Below, one piece after another: positions 35,063-44,611 of a stretch of DNA of 64,000 nt. The notes under the pieces were generated by a model that did not search any database, was not told the DNA's origin, and saw only the letters and a list, made by a program, of their open reading frames with translations. How positions within the stretch are numbered: position 1 is the first letter of the stretch; the number at the start of each line of letters is the position of its first letter. The position numbers and the translations under genes are program-made. The stretch lies in contig JBJKVO010000001.1 in NCBI GenBank assembly GCA_045562555.1, forward strand, positions 62,001-126,000. Reading direction: 5' to 3'. The DNA is from UBA2588 sp002339805 (GTDB taxonomy: Bacteria; Chloroflexota; Dehalococcoidia; Lucifugimonadales; UBA3495).

Positions 35063-36010
35063 TCATTTATTAATAACCAGCTTCTGTAACGATCTAATTT
35101 CCCTTGGTGGGTCAAGATGGCTGCCAGTATGGGTCCAGGATACTTCTCCTACGTAAATGGACCTTTCGGAGTCTACGCAGATCCCATGTGGTGCTATAAA
35201 TTGTCCTGGAGCTTCACCTTCTGGTTTATTCCCAAGTCGCTCTATTAATTCACCGTTGGTATTATAAATACTAACTCTGGGTCCCAGGTTAAGAGCATCA
35301 TGATTAGGACCTATAGCAGACCCTAATTCTCCTATATAGACTAAACCGTTCTCAGGATCTATGTATAGTCCACAAGGCCTGGCCATATTAACCCATTGTG
35401 TTTCAAACTTGCCATTGGAGTCGAATATTTGGACTCTATGATTTTCTCTGTCAGCGACATAAACCCATCCATCTTTATCAGTGCATATATTGTGAGCGAT
35501 ATTGAACTGCCCCGGATCATTTCCTGGTTCGCCCCAAGAGAACATCAATTCGCCGTCTGCCGAATATTTATGGACTCTGGCATTGCCATATCCATCGGAA
35601 ACATAGAAATCGGACGTTTTAGGATCAAATGCTACATGGGTGCATCTGTTAAATGGATCTCCACTCATAAATCCACTGGGAGCGCCGCTTATTCCTAGAG
35701 TGAACAATACTTCCCCATCTAATGTGCATTTGCGGACGGTGTGATCCCCATCATCTGTGCAAAACATATTTCCATCAGGAGACATTGTTACGCCATGAGC
35801 GCGGGGGAATATGCCTTCACCCCAGGACTTTATAAAAGATCCGTCTTTATCAAATACCATCATCGGATGCTCGCCACGATTAAATACATATACATTATCA
35901 TTAGAGTCAGTGGCGATACCTGCGGTCTCCTTTAATGCATATCCTTCAGGTAGATCAGCCCAGTTTTCTAGAACCAAGTATTCATAGTTCCCTTTTCCTA
36001 ATATAGCCAT
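35063..36010 (-). CDS. NHL-repeat beta-propeller protein
   Basis: 315 residues made of NHL repeats, each with a short pattern such as VYVADRENHRVQIFDSNGK and NVYVFNRGEHPMMVFDKDG. About six blades are visible. The HGICVDSERSIYVGE repeat recalls peptidyl-alpha-hydroxyglycine lyase-like propellers. No signal peptide is apparent, so it probably works in the cytoplasm as a binding or hydrolase scaffold. GAGGGTGAT precedes the ATG. Specific function not assigned. Confidence 0.85.
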   Translation of the reverse strand: MAILGKGNYEYLVLENWADLPEGYALKETAGIATDSNDNVYVFNRGEHPMMVFDKDGSFIKSWGEGIFPRAHGVTMSPDGNMFCTDDGDHTVRKCTLDGEVLFTLGISGAPSGFMSGDPFNRCTHVAFDPKTSDFYVSDGYGNARVHKYSADGELMFSWGEPGNDPGQFNIAHNICTDKDGWVYVADRENHRVQIFDSNGKFETQWVNMARPCGLYIDPENGLVYIGELGSAIGPNHDALNLGPRVSIYNTNGELIERLGNKPEGEAPGQFIAPHGICVDSERSIYVGEVSWTHTGSHLDPPREIRSLQKLVINK

Positions 36011-36131
36011 AAATCACCCTCTATTTTTGGCTCGATTGTAACACGTTATTTTATTTGAGGCTTAACTGATTTTTGTTGTTGCCTTGCTGTATAATTATGC
36101 TACTAAAAAGTGATTATGAGGTTGACTATTT

Positions 36132-36830
36132 ATGTCTACAGACCCTGACAATAGAATGTTTGTTAAATATAGCTTGTTCAAAGTGAGTTCTGACTGGAAG
36201 AGGCTTCCAGAGGAAGAGAAAGAAAACTCTAAAATAGAATTCTCTGAATTATTGGCAGAATTTGACGATAAAATTTATTCAGCTACCTATTCCACCGTGG
36301 GCACTCGTGGAGACGTCGATTTGGTTATTTGGAATGTTAGCGAGAGTCTAGAATTGTTAAATGAGTTTATGGCTTCGATTAATGGAACCACTTTAGGAAG
36401 GTATCTTGATATGCCTCACTCATATTTTGCTATGACTAATCAATCTCCGTATGTGAGCGAACATGTCCATGAGGGTCAAGAAGGAACATCTGCAGCTATG
36501 AGGATTATAGGCAGAAAGTACTTATTTCTATATCCTTTTACTAAGACTCATGAATGGTATCAACTGCCATTTGAAGACCGCCAGAAGATGATGACTCAGC
36601 ATTTTGAGGTCGGGCATAAATACCCGAATGTCAAAATAAGTACTTCTTATTCGTTTGGCTTGGATGACCAAGAATTTGTTCTTGGATTTGAGACTGACGA
36701 GCCTGGTACATTCTTAGATTTAGTAAAAGATTTGCGAGAGTCCAAAGCTCGTCCTTACACTTTGTTTGATGTCCCTATTTTTACGTGTCTGTATAAGGAC
36801 ATAAAGGATTGCTTGAACGACCTAGGTTAA
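36132..36830 (+). CDS. hemQ: chlorite dismutase-family protein, HemQ-like
   Basis: Probably coproheme decarboxylase of the coproporphyrin-dependent haem pathway; 232 residues. The block YLFLYPFTKTHEWYQLPFED and the following MMTQH are the HemQ signature, with the proximal His in MMTQHFEVGHKYP. GLDDQEFVLGFETDEPG follows. By rough alignment the distal position holds neither Arg (chlorite dismutase) nor Gln (Firmicute HemQ), so chlorite dismutation is unlikely. It stands alone with a TATAAT box at 36090-36095, 37 bases before ATG. Confidence 0.86.
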   Translation: MSTDPDNRMFVKYSLFKVSSDWKRLPEEEKENSKIEFSELLAEFDDKIYSATYSTVGTRGDVDLVIWNVSESLELLNEFMASINGTTLGRYLDMPHSYFAMTNQSPYVSEHVHEGQEGTSAAMRIIGRKYLFLYPFTKTHEWYQLPFEDRQKMMTQHFEVGHKYPNVKISTSYSFGLDDQEFVLGFETDEPGTFLDLVKDLRESKARPYTLFDVPIFTCLYKDIKDCLNDLG

Positions 36831-36860
36831 TAATTGATTACAGAGAATTTCGATAGAGTT

Positions 36861-38465
36861 CTATTTGAGTACGAACCCTTGGTAATTATTACTAGCTATT
36901 TCTGCCCGTTTAGCCCTCATCACTGGTGCACTGTCGGGCGCGGTTAGTAATCCTCTTGCTTTGCCAGGTATATTTGCCCCCACAAACCAAGATGCAGCTT
37001 GTGATCGCAGAATTTTTGCCCCTTCTTCTTTGACGTGCTTACCCCATTCTTCTTCTGATTCTATTGAAGGTTCGATAGTGTGGAACCCATTCTCTCTCAT
37101 GTATTCGATCGCTTCGATGACCCATCCCACAAGAGGTTCAGCTGCTCGTGGGAAATTTCCTACTGATGCTGCATTCACAGTCCAAAGGTTAGGATATCCA
37201 ACACTCATGATTCCCATGAAACTTTTGGGGCCTTCGCTGTATTTTTCTTTTAGAAGTTCCCCGTTTGCGCCATAGATGTCTATTCCTAATAAGGAACCTG
37301 TGACGGCATCAAATCCAGTTGCATAAATAATCACATCAAATTCGTATTCATGATCGGTTGTTTTAATACCAGTATTAGTGATTCTTTCTATCGGGGCACT
37401 TTTAACATCAACTAGTAAAACGTTATCTTGATTGTAGACCTCATAATATCCACTTTCGCAGGGAAGGCGTTTGGAGCCGAACATGTGATCTTTAGGAACT
37501 AGCATTTCTGCTACGACTGGATCATGCACTCGTTCTCTGATTTTGTTTCTGAAGAATTCTGCATAGTCTTCGTTAGCCTCTCCTGGTAACATCACGTCAT
37601 AGAAATTGCCTAGCCATTTTTTAAAGCCAGACTCTTTCCATAGTTCTTCGTATTGTTCGTATCTTTCCTCTTTGGACACTTCCATTGCTGATCGAGGATC
37701 GAATTTGTGCATGAATGATCCTGCAGTATCCATGCATTTTTCTAATATTTCAGGAAAGCGAGATTTTATATCTTTTTGTTCTTCATCTGTGATAGGCCTA
37801 TTCCTCAACGGTGCGCAGAAATTTGCAGTTCTTTGGAATACGGTTAAATGTCCAACTTCTTTCGCTATTTCTGTTATAAGCTGAACGCCACTAGCCCCAG
37901 TGCCGATGACTCCTACCCTTTTCCCTTTTAAATCCATTCCTTCTTTAGGCCATTTACCTGTATGACACCAAGGCCCTTGGAAATCATGGATCCCTTCGAA
38001 ATTAGGCACATAGTTAGCAGACAGTATCCCTACAGCGGTTATAACAAACCTGCCACGAGCTTGGTAGCCATCTTCTATACTTACTGTCCAGTCTTGAGTC
38101 TCTTCATTAAATCTTAAAGAATCAACATGCGAGTTGAATCTGACATGTTTTTTAAGGTCGAACTTGTCTGCTACGTAGTTGAAATACCGTTCGTTTTCAG
38201 GTTGGCCAGAGTAATGTTCTTTCCAATCCCACTCTTGGAGAAGCTCTTCTGAGAAGAAATATCCGTATGTGTAACTTTCAGAATCAAATCTGCAACCAGG
38301 ATACCTATTCCAGTACCAGGTGCCACCTACTCCGGCAGCATCATCAAATGCCTGGACGGTGAACCCTTTATCTCTTAGATGATGTATGGATAGTAAACCA
38401 GTGAGGCCTGCTCCAATAACTATCACATCAAAACTTGGTATATTCCCATTTTGTGATTTCGTCAT
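36861..38465 (-). CDS. flavin-containing/Baeyer-Villiger-type monooxygenase
   Basis: NADPH- and FAD-dependent monooxygenase that inserts oxygen into ketones or S/N centres, 534 residues. FAD motif VIGAGLTGLL at 17-26, the Baeyer-Villiger fingerprint FQGPWCHTGKWP (FxGxxxHxxxWP), and the NADPH Rossmann motif VIGTGASGVQ follow in order. VGGTWYWNRYPGCRFDSE is also typical. AGGAGAGG precedes the ATG. It lies next to aconitase without clear functional link. Substrate unknown. Confidence 0.9.
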   Translation of the reverse strand: MTKSQNGNIPSFDVIVIGAGLTGLLSIHHLRDKGFTVQAFDDAAGVGGTWYWNRYPGCRFDSESYTYGYFFSEELLQEWDWKEHYSGQPENERYFNYVADKFDLKKHVRFNSHVDSLRFNEETQDWTVSIEDGYQARGRFVITAVGILSANYVPNFEGIHDFQGPWCHTGKWPKEGMDLKGKRVGVIGTGASGVQLITEIAKEVGHLTVFQRTANFCAPLRNRPITDEEQKDIKSRFPEILEKCMDTAGSFMHKFDPRSAMEVSKEERYEQYEELWKESGFKKWLGNFYDVMLPGEANEDYAEFFRNKIRERVHDPVVAEMLVPKDHMFGSKRLPCESGYYEVYNQDNVLLVDVKSAPIERITNTGIKTTDHEYEFDVIIYATGFDAVTGSLLGIDIYGANGELLKEKYSEGPKSFMGIMSVGYPNLWTVNAASVGNFPRAAEPLVGWVIEAIEYMRENGFHTIEPSIESEEEWGKHVKEEGAKILRSQAASWFVGANIPGKARGLLTAPDSAPVMRAKRAEIASNNYQGFVLK

Positions 38466-38485
38466 AACAGACCTCTCCTACTAGT

Positions 38486-40762
38486 TTAACTTTCAGTATT
38501 CTTCATATGATTCATGGCGGATCCCGCTTCGAACCATGCGATTTGAGTTGCATTTAATGTGTGTCTGAGATTGATAGTCTCTTCAGAACCATCTGAATGC
38601 TTGATTAGACAATCTACAGTTTTGTTGGGTTGCAAATCTGACAGGCCTAGAAGGCTGATTCTGTCATCGACTAGCATACGATCATAGTCTTCAGCAACTT
38701 CAAACGTCAAAGGTAATATCCCTTGCTTTTTTAGGTTAGATTCATGGAGACGAGCAAAGCTCTTAACTATTATGGCAGCAGCTCCCAGTTTTCTTGGTGA
38801 CATAGCTGCATGCTCTCTACTACTACCTTCCCCATAGTTTTGATCTCCGATTGACACCCAGCGCATTTGTTGAGCTTGGTATGCCTTAGCTACCTCTGGA
38901 GGCGACATTATTTGTTCCCCAGATAATTGGTTGACGCTTTCACCTGTGCCATCTGTGAAACTGTTAACTGATCCTAAAAGCATGTTGTCACTCAAATTAC
39001 TTAGGTGTCCTCTATAAGCTAGCCACGGGCCTGCCGGAGAGATAGCATCTGTTGTGCATTGCCCTTTCGCTTTCACCAATATCGGAAGCTCTTCATAGTC
39101 TTTACCATCCCAAGCTGGCCATGGATTTAAGATTTCTAGGCGAGTGCTGTTGGGATCTATATTCACTTCTACATCAGAACCATCTTCTGGTGGTTCTACA
39201 AAGTAGGATACCCCAGGTTCAAATCCATTAGCCGGTATTTCCGGAGCAGGTTTTGGAGGATCCAATTTCACTTCAGTCCCGTCAGGGGCAGTGATCGTAT
39301 CTACTAATGGGTTAAATGATAGTTTCCCACTTAGGCTCATAGCTAAAGCTATTTCTGGACTGGACATGAAGTTCATAGTTCCTACGTGTCCGTCATTCCG
39401 TTTTGGGAAGTTTCGATTGTAAGATGTAACAATTGCATTCGGTGTACCGTCACTTCCTTCATTCCGTCGCCACTGCCCAATACAGGGTCCACATGCGTTT
39501 GCTAATACTGTTGCTCCTATGTTCTCTAAAGCTGCTTGCTGACCATCTCTTTCGATTGTTGCTCTGACTTGTTCAGAGCCTGGGGTAACTAAGAAGGGTG
39601 TTGCGGCTTTGATTCCTTTATCTACCGCTTGCTGAGCTAAGTCTGCACACCTGCTCATGTCTTCATAACTTGAGTTAGTACAGCTACCAACTAAGGCCGC
39701 AGATACAACTTCAGGGAAGTCATGTTCTTTAATTTCTGCTGCTAATTCTGATATTGGTCTAGCCCGGTCAGGGGAATGAGGACCTGTTATGTGGGGTTCT
39801 AATTCAGATAGGTTTATTTCTACGATTTGATCATAGTACTGTTCAGGGTTAGCCTCGACTTCAGGATCGGCAGTCACTAGATGTTTGTACTGTTCTGCTA
39901 GTTCAGCTAATTCACTTCTGCCGGTCACACCTAAATATGTTGCCATTCTACTGTCGAACGGATAAACATCGCCTGTAGCACCTAATTCAGCCCCCATGTT
40001 GGTAGTGGTGGCTTTGCCTGTGCATGAAATAGATTCAACGCCTGGCCCAAAGTATTCTATGATTGCATTAGTTCCTCCAGATACGGTAAGGACTTTTGCT
40101 AGATATATAATGATATCTTTTGGAGCGGTCCATCCTGACATCTCGCCGGTTAGATGCACCCCAATTAATCTAGGGTATTTAACTTCCCAAGGGAGCCCGG
40201 CCATCACGTCAGCTGCGTCTGCGCCTCCGACTCCGCATGCTAGTGTACCAAGGCCTCCGGCATTTGGGGTGTGAGAATCAGTGCCTATTAGTAGTGCACC
40301 AGGGAAAGCATAATTTTCTAAGACCACCTGGTGGATAATTCCTCCGCCGGGTTTCCAGAATCCCATACCATATCTTTTGCATGCAGATTCCAGGAATTTG
40401 TACACTTCGCTGTTTTCAACGACCGCCTCAGATAGATCAGATCCTGCTCCCACTCTAGCTTGAACCAGGTGGTCGCAGTGCACGGTTGTAGGGACTGCTA
40501 CCTTTTCTCTCCCGGATTGCATGAATTGCAGGATAGACATTTGTCCAGTGACATCTTGTTGAGCGACTCTGTCGGGTCTCAAATTGAGATAACTTTCCCC
40601 AGGGATTAATTCTGCGCCTTCTGGGTCATCTAAATGAGAGAATAGTAGTTTTTCAGCTAGTGTCATCGGTCTATTTAGTCGACCTTTGACGATTTCTAAG
40701 TTTTTCTCCATTTTTTTGTATGCTGCTAATACAAATTCTGGAGTCGAGTCTATAGATACCAT
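38486..40762 (-). CDS. acnA: aconitate hydratase
   Basis: TCA-cycle isomerase of citrate and isocitrate, 758 residues, mitochondrial-type layout. Three Cys ligands of the 4Fe-4S cluster are in VGSCTNSSYEDM and NACGPCIGQW. Other blocks are TVHCDHLVQA near residue 96, IGTDSHTPNAGG, and GSSREHAAMSPRKLG in the swivel domain. AGGAGG precedes the ATG. It lies between the monooxygenase and ferredoxin on the same strand. The acnA name is given for the family. Confidence 0.93.
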   Translation of the reverse strand: MVSIDSTPEFVLAAYKKMEKNLEIVKGRLNRPMTLAEKLLFSHLDDPEGAELIPGESYLNLRPDRVAQQDVTGQMSILQFMQSGREKVAVPTTVHCDHLVQARVGAGSDLSEAVVENSEVYKFLESACKRYGMGFWKPGGGIIHQVVLENYAFPGALLIGTDSHTPNAGGLGTLACGVGGADAADVMAGLPWEVKYPRLIGVHLTGEMSGWTAPKDIIIYLAKVLTVSGGTNAIIEYFGPGVESISCTGKATTTNMGAELGATGDVYPFDSRMATYLGVTGRSELAELAEQYKHLVTADPEVEANPEQYYDQIVEINLSELEPHITGPHSPDRARPISELAAEIKEHDFPEVVSAALVGSCTNSSYEDMSRCADLAQQAVDKGIKAATPFLVTPGSEQVRATIERDGQQAALENIGATVLANACGPCIGQWRRNEGSDGTPNAIVTSYNRNFPKRNDGHVGTMNFMSSPEIALAMSLSGKLSFNPLVDTITAPDGTEVKLDPPKPAPEIPANGFEPGVSYFVEPPEDGSDVEVNIDPNSTRLEILNPWPAWDGKDYEELPILVKAKGQCTTDAISPAGPWLAYRGHLSNLSDNMLLGSVNSFTDGTGESVNQLSGEQIMSPPEVAKAYQAQQMRWVSIGDQNYGEGSSREHAAMSPRKLGAAAIIVKSFARLHESNLKKQGILPLTFEVAEDYDRMLVDDRISLLGLSDLQPNKTVDCLIKHSDGSEETINLRHTLNATQIAWFEAGSAMNHMKNTES

Positions 40763-40874
40763 GGATCCTCCTTCTAATCTTTATTCATAGTTCTGCGGAA
40801 AATACATAAGGGGTTCAGCCATAAACCTCGAATATGTATTATGTCTTACTCTTGGGATTACTTTGAGCGGGTGT

Positions 40875-41144
40875 TTATCCTCTAGACAGGTCTGATAAAT
40901 CTTTGTCTTTGAAATAGTCGTAGTTTTTAGCTACATATTCTTGCTGATCTCCAGGTACAGCGTCCTCAGCAAATATTGCTGTTACAGGACAAACTGGTTC
41001 ACATGCTGCACAGTCGATACATTCATCAGGGTTTATAAAAAATTGGTCGTCTTGCTCTCGAGTGTATATGCAATCAACAGGGCATACATCGACACAAGCA
41101 GCGTCTTTGAGGCCTACGCAAGGTTCAGTGATTATATAAGTCAT
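40875..41144 (-). CDS. fdxA: ferredoxin, 4Fe-4S/7Fe type
   Basis: Small electron carrier of 89 residues. Cluster motif one is CVGLKDAACVDVCPVDC and cluster motif two is CIDCAACEPVCP; the spacing C-x7-C-x3-C of the first is that of 7Fe (3Fe-4S plus 4Fe-4S) ferredoxins. The start is ATG 41144, with AGAGAGG five bases before; a more upstream ATG (41186) lacks support. It follows the Lrp-like gene on the same strand with a 112-base spacer. Confidence 0.92.
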   Translation of the reverse strand: MTYIITEPCVGLKDAACVDVCPVDCIYTREQDDQFFINPDECIDCAACEPVCPVTAIFAEDAVPGDQQEYVAKNYDYFKDKDLSDLSRG

Positions 41145-41256
41145 TGTTTCCTCTCTCTCTCTATGGTTTGACTCTATCGAGCCCATAATATTAGTACCTG
41201 GTCATTATACACAGAATTGTGTAACTTTTGTATTACGGCTTAGGATGATAGAGTTA

Positions 41257-41697
41257 TTAAATCACTAGTCCAGAAGTCCGCTTTTTTATAGACAAATTGA
41301 CGAATGTTTCTGTACGTTGAACTCCATTAATAATTCCTACTTGTTCTCTAAGGAAAGAGCCTAAGTTTTCTGCGGTGTCAGTGCCCACCCAAACAAAAAC
41401 GTCGAATGAGCCCGTTGTAACTGCCACGTAATGGGCTTGCTCTAGTTCGGATATTGTTGTAGCTACTTTTTCAGACATACCAGGCTCAGTTTGAATTCCA
41501 ATCATTGCGGTAGTTGCGAATCCTAGCCTATCTAAATTTGGAATTGCTATCACGCTTAAGTACCCATCTTCGATGAGTTTTTTAAGTCTCCGACGTATTG
41601 TACCTTCACTTACGCCAGCTTCTCGCGCGATCTTTGCGTTTGATGCCCTGCCATCTAGCTGAAGCAGGTTGATTATATTTACGTCTAAATCATCCAT
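41257..41697 (-). CDS. Lrp/AsnC-family transcriptional regulator
   Basis: DNA-binding protein of 146 residues. The N-terminal winged helix-turn-helix spans DLDVNIINLLQLDGRASNA and IAREAGVSEGTIRRRLKKL. The C-terminal RAM domain (from about residue 65) has the ligand-binding HYVAVTTGSFDVFVWVGT pattern. Probably senses an amino acid. Transcribed toward ferredoxin and divergent from tRNA-Ser/miaB. Target genes cannot be inferred. Confidence 0.9.
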   Translation of the reverse strand: MDDLDVNIINLLQLDGRASNAKIAREAGVSEGTIRRRLKKLIEDGYLSVIAIPNLDRLGFATTAMIGIQTEPGMSEKVATTISELEQAHYVAVTTGSFDVFVWVGTDTAENLGSFLREQVGIINGVQRTETFVNLSIKKRTSGLVI

Positions 41698-41849
41698 TTC
41701 GGGCTCCTAAATAACAATTGCCGATTAACGTAGATAATACTAAGTCGTGCGCCGAGTTGTGTCAAATTATCTTCGAATTCTGATGAATTAAATCGATAAC
41801 CTCATCGAAAAGATAACGTGCGTGATGGAATCGTTAATAAATTGTTTTA

Positions 41850-41878
41850 TTGCCCGAATGATTCGCATTTGATAGAAT
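41850..41878 (+). promoter_or_regulatory. sigma70 promoter of tRNA-Ser
   Basis: TTGCCC (41850-41855) and TAGAAT (41873-41878) are 17 bases apart, with an extended TGA just before the -10. The tRNA 5' end is 14 bases past the -10. Confidence 0.6.
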
Positions 41879-41891
41879 TCAATCCTCAAAC

Positions 41892-41983
41892 GGAGGGGTC
41901 GCATAGAGGTCTAGTGCGGGCGCCTGCTAAGCGCCTATCCTGAGTAATCGGGATCGAGGGTTCGAATCCCTCTCCCTCCGCCA
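41892..41983 (+). tRNA. tRNA-Ser (anticodon GCT), CCA encoded
   Basis: Type II cloverleaf with acceptor GGAGGGG/TCCCTCC, discriminator G, anticodon loop CTGCTAA, long variable arm TATCC/GGAT region and T-loop GGTTCGAATCC. CCA is at 41981-41983. miaB starts 22 bases later. Confidence 0.95.
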
Positions 41984-41993
41984 CAATTTCAGG

Positions 41994-41999
41994 TATAAT
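41994..41999 (+). promoter_or_regulatory. TATAAT box six bases before miaB start
   Basis: Consensus TATAAT ends six bases before the miaB ATG, so a transcript from it would begin at or near the start codon. A -35 would fall in the tRNA 3' arm and is not consensus. Confidence 0.35.
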
Positions 42000-42005
42000 A
42001 CGGCT

Positions 42006-43304
42006 ATGCAAATTAGTTCGTACAATATTTGGACGATTGGTTGTCAAATGAATGAGGCTGATTCTGATAAGCTCGCCTCTGCTTTGGATCAACTAGGCCT
42101 GACCAAGAAAGACAATGCTGAAGACGCGGATTTGGTCGTTCTAAATTCATGCGTCGTGCGTCAGAGTGCCGAAGATAAAGTTTCTTACAGAGTTTCGATA
42201 TCGCAGGAATTCAAGAAAGATAGACCTGAACAAATGCTAGTTCTGATGGGCTGCATGGTTGGACCTAACAGTGAGAATTTGCAAAAACGATTTCCGTCAG
42301 TAGACATGTTCATGAGGCCACAAGATTTCAATCCTTTACTAGAACAGATAGCGGAATTAAATGACGTGGACTTGGAAGGATGTATATCTAACTATGCTCA
42401 CTCAAATCCAGGAATTAGCTGTCATGTACCAATAATCAAAGGATGTGATTTCATGTGCTCATTCTGTATTATTCCGTATCGACGAGGTAGACAAGAGAGT
42501 AGGACCATCAGAGACATCGTATCTGAAGTTTCGATATTAGTGGATAGAGGAGTTAAAGAGATTACTCTTTTGGGTCAAACAGTGGATGCTTATGGACACG
42601 ATCTAAATGAAGATGTTGATCTAGCAGACTTACTGGGTCACGTTAATGATATTACTGGGCTGGAGAGAATTAGATTCTTGACGTCGCATCCGTCTTTCAT
42701 GAGCGAAAAAATTATTGAATCTATTAATGAACTTCCAAAAGTATGTGAGCATATTAATTTACCTATACAAGCTGGAAATGACGTGGTTTTAGAACGAATG
42801 AGAAGACCTTATACGAACGATCATTACAGAAGACTTGTTGATGATATTCGAAAGATTGTGCCAAGTGTGACCATAAGTACCGATATCATAGTTGGATTTC
42901 CAGGGGAATCGGATGAACAATTTCAAGACACATTGAAAATTGTAGAAGATTTAGAATTTTCCAAGGTTCATTCTGCAGAATATTCAAATCGACCGGGTAC
43001 AATTGCTTCACGACAGCTCAAAGATGATATTCCAGTACGAATAAAAAGAGATCGTAGAAAAATGATTGATGCTGTTCAGGAAACCATCCAAGAGAAAAAT
43101 AATAGAGACTCAGTCGGAGATTTACATTCAGTGTTAATTGAAGGACGGCGAAAAGAGCAGTGGTATGGCAGGAATAGAAACGATAAATTAGTGTATACTA
43201 GTACGAATACAAAAAATCTTAGAAATAGTATCGTGGAAATTAAGATTGAAGACAGTAGTCCTTGGTCATTAACAGGATCAGTAACCAAAACAAATTTAGG
43301 TTAA
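42006..43304 (+). CDS. miaB: tRNA-2-methylthio-N6-dimethylallyladenosine synthase
   Basis: Radical-SAM methylthiotransferase modifying A37 of tRNAs reading UNN codons, 432 residues. The N-terminal UPF0004 domain carries an auxiliary-cluster Cys in IGCQMNEADSDKL. The radical-SAM motif is KGCDFMCSFCIIPYRRG. The MiaB-type TLLGQTVDAYG and a C-terminal TRAM-like segment follow. MtaB-type relatives are the main alternative but have a different TLLG block. It starts 22 bases after tRNA-Ser and precedes nadA by 19 bases. Confidence 0.93.
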   Translation: MQISSYNIWTIGCQMNEADSDKLASALDQLGLTKKDNAEDADLVVLNSCVVRQSAEDKVSYRVSISQEFKKDRPEQMLVLMGCMVGPNSENLQKRFPSVDMFMRPQDFNPLLEQIAELNDVDLEGCISNYAHSNPGISCHVPIIKGCDFMCSFCIIPYRRGRQESRTIRDIVSEVSILVDRGVKEITLLGQTVDAYGHDLNEDVDLADLLGHVNDITGLERIRFLTSHPSFMSEKIIESINELPKVCEHINLPIQAGNDVVLERMRRPYTNDHYRRLVDDIRKIVPSVTISTDIIVGFPGESDEQFQDTLKIVEDLEFSKVHSAEYSNRPGTIASRQLKDDIPVRIKRDRRKMIDAVQETIQEKNNRDSVGDLHSVLIEGRRKEQWYGRNRNDKLVYTSTNTKNLRNSIVEIKIEDSSPWSLTGSVTKTNLG

Positions 43305-43323
43305 CAGTTAAGAGGGACTTGAT

Positions 43324-44532
43324 ATGACAATAAGAAATAAGCCTTACTCGTTACCATTAACAGAAATAGAACAAACGGCTTTCTGTAGCACCGAAGATGA
43401 CCTGCCTGCTAAGCCACTTTCAGAAGAAATGAAAGTTAATGTACGTTGGCAAAATATACCATCTGATTATTTGCATCTCACTCCAGAAGAACTGGACAAT
43501 AGGATTCATGAAGTTAGGAATAAACTGGGAAATAAAGTTACAGTTTTAGGCCATCATTATCAACGAGAAGAAGTTATTAAGTATGCAGACTTTCAAGGAG
43601 ATTCGTTTCTTTTGTCAAAAGAAGCTGCAGCACTTCCGGATGTGGAATACATAGTTTTTTGTGGTGTTCATTTCATGGCTGAAACCGCATGCATCCTTGC
43701 TGATGATTCTCAGAAAGTGATACTTCCAAATATTACTGCAGGTTGTTCGATGGCTGACATGGCGCCAATGGAAGACGTTGATGATGCGTGGGCTGATCTG
43801 AAGAATATATTGCCTGCAGAAAATTCAGTGATTCCGTTGACTTATATGAACTCCATTGCTGGAATTAAAGCTTTGTGTGGAAGAAACAATGGGGCAGTGT
43901 GCACATCTTCTAATGCTAAGAAAGTAATGGAATGGGCGTATGACCAAGGTGAAAGAGTACTGTTTTTACCAGATCAACATTTAGGTAGGAACACCGCACT
44001 TGAGCTCGGAATTCCATTAGATAAAATGATTTTGTGGAATCCGTTCAAAGTTTTGGGAGGCAATACCCCGGAGCAGATTAAGGAGTCAAAAATAATCTTG
44101 TGGCAAGGTCATTGCTCTGTGCACACAAGATTCACAACTCAACAGATTGAAACTGCAAGAAATAGATACCCGCAAGTTAATGTTGTGGTTCATCCGGAAT
44201 GCCCGATGGAAACAGTTCAAGCTGCAGATATGGTTGGTTCAACCGAATTTATAAGAAAGGTTATAAACGAAGGTGAATCGGGTAGTGTATGGGCAGTTGG
44301 TACAGAAATTAGTTTGGTGAATAGATTGGCTCGACAAAATCCAGACAAAACTGTATTTTGTCTGGATCCTGTAAGTTGTCCTTGTTCAACAATGTATAGA
44401 ATTCACCCTGCGTATTTGTTGTGGGTGCTGGATTGTATAAATGAGGAACAGCTGGTTAACGAGATAACAGTGTCTGCGGAGGTTAAATCTTCAGCTAATA
44501 TCGCTTTGCGAAGGATGTTGGATTTAGCGTAA
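43324..44532 (+). CDS. nadA: quinolinate synthase A
   Basis: Condenses iminoaspartate with dihydroxyacetone phosphate in NAD biosynthesis, using one 4Fe-4S cluster. Seen: VLGHHYQREEVIKYADFQGD, FCGVHFMAETACILA with a cluster Cys, ITAGCSMADM, CTSSNAKKVM, WQGHCSVHTRFT and DPVSCPCSTMYRI. Length 402 is in range for the longer bacterial forms. AGAGGG precedes the ATG. nadC follows 79 bases later; no nadB is in the window. Confidence 0.94.
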   Translation: MTIRNKPYSLPLTEIEQTAFCSTEDDLPAKPLSEEMKVNVRWQNIPSDYLHLTPEELDNRIHEVRNKLGNKVTVLGHHYQREEVIKYADFQGDSFLLSKEAAALPDVEYIVFCGVHFMAETACILADDSQKVILPNITAGCSMADMAPMEDVDDAWADLKNILPAENSVIPLTYMNSIAGIKALCGRNNGAVCTSSNAKKVMEWAYDQGERVLFLPDQHLGRNTALELGIPLDKMILWNPFKVLGGNTPEQIKESKIILWQGHCSVHTRFTTQQIETARNRYPQVNVVVHPECPMETVQAADMVGSTEFIRKVINEGESGSVWAVGTEISLVNRLARQNPDKTVFCLDPVSCPCSTMYRIHPAYLLWVLDCINEEQLVNEITVSAEVKSSANIALRRMLDLA

Positions 44533-44611
44533 ATGATTTCCTGAATTAGTATTCGATTTTTGAGAGACTAATTGGTAATATCTATTGTAGACAGTAAACA
44601 GGGAGATTAGT

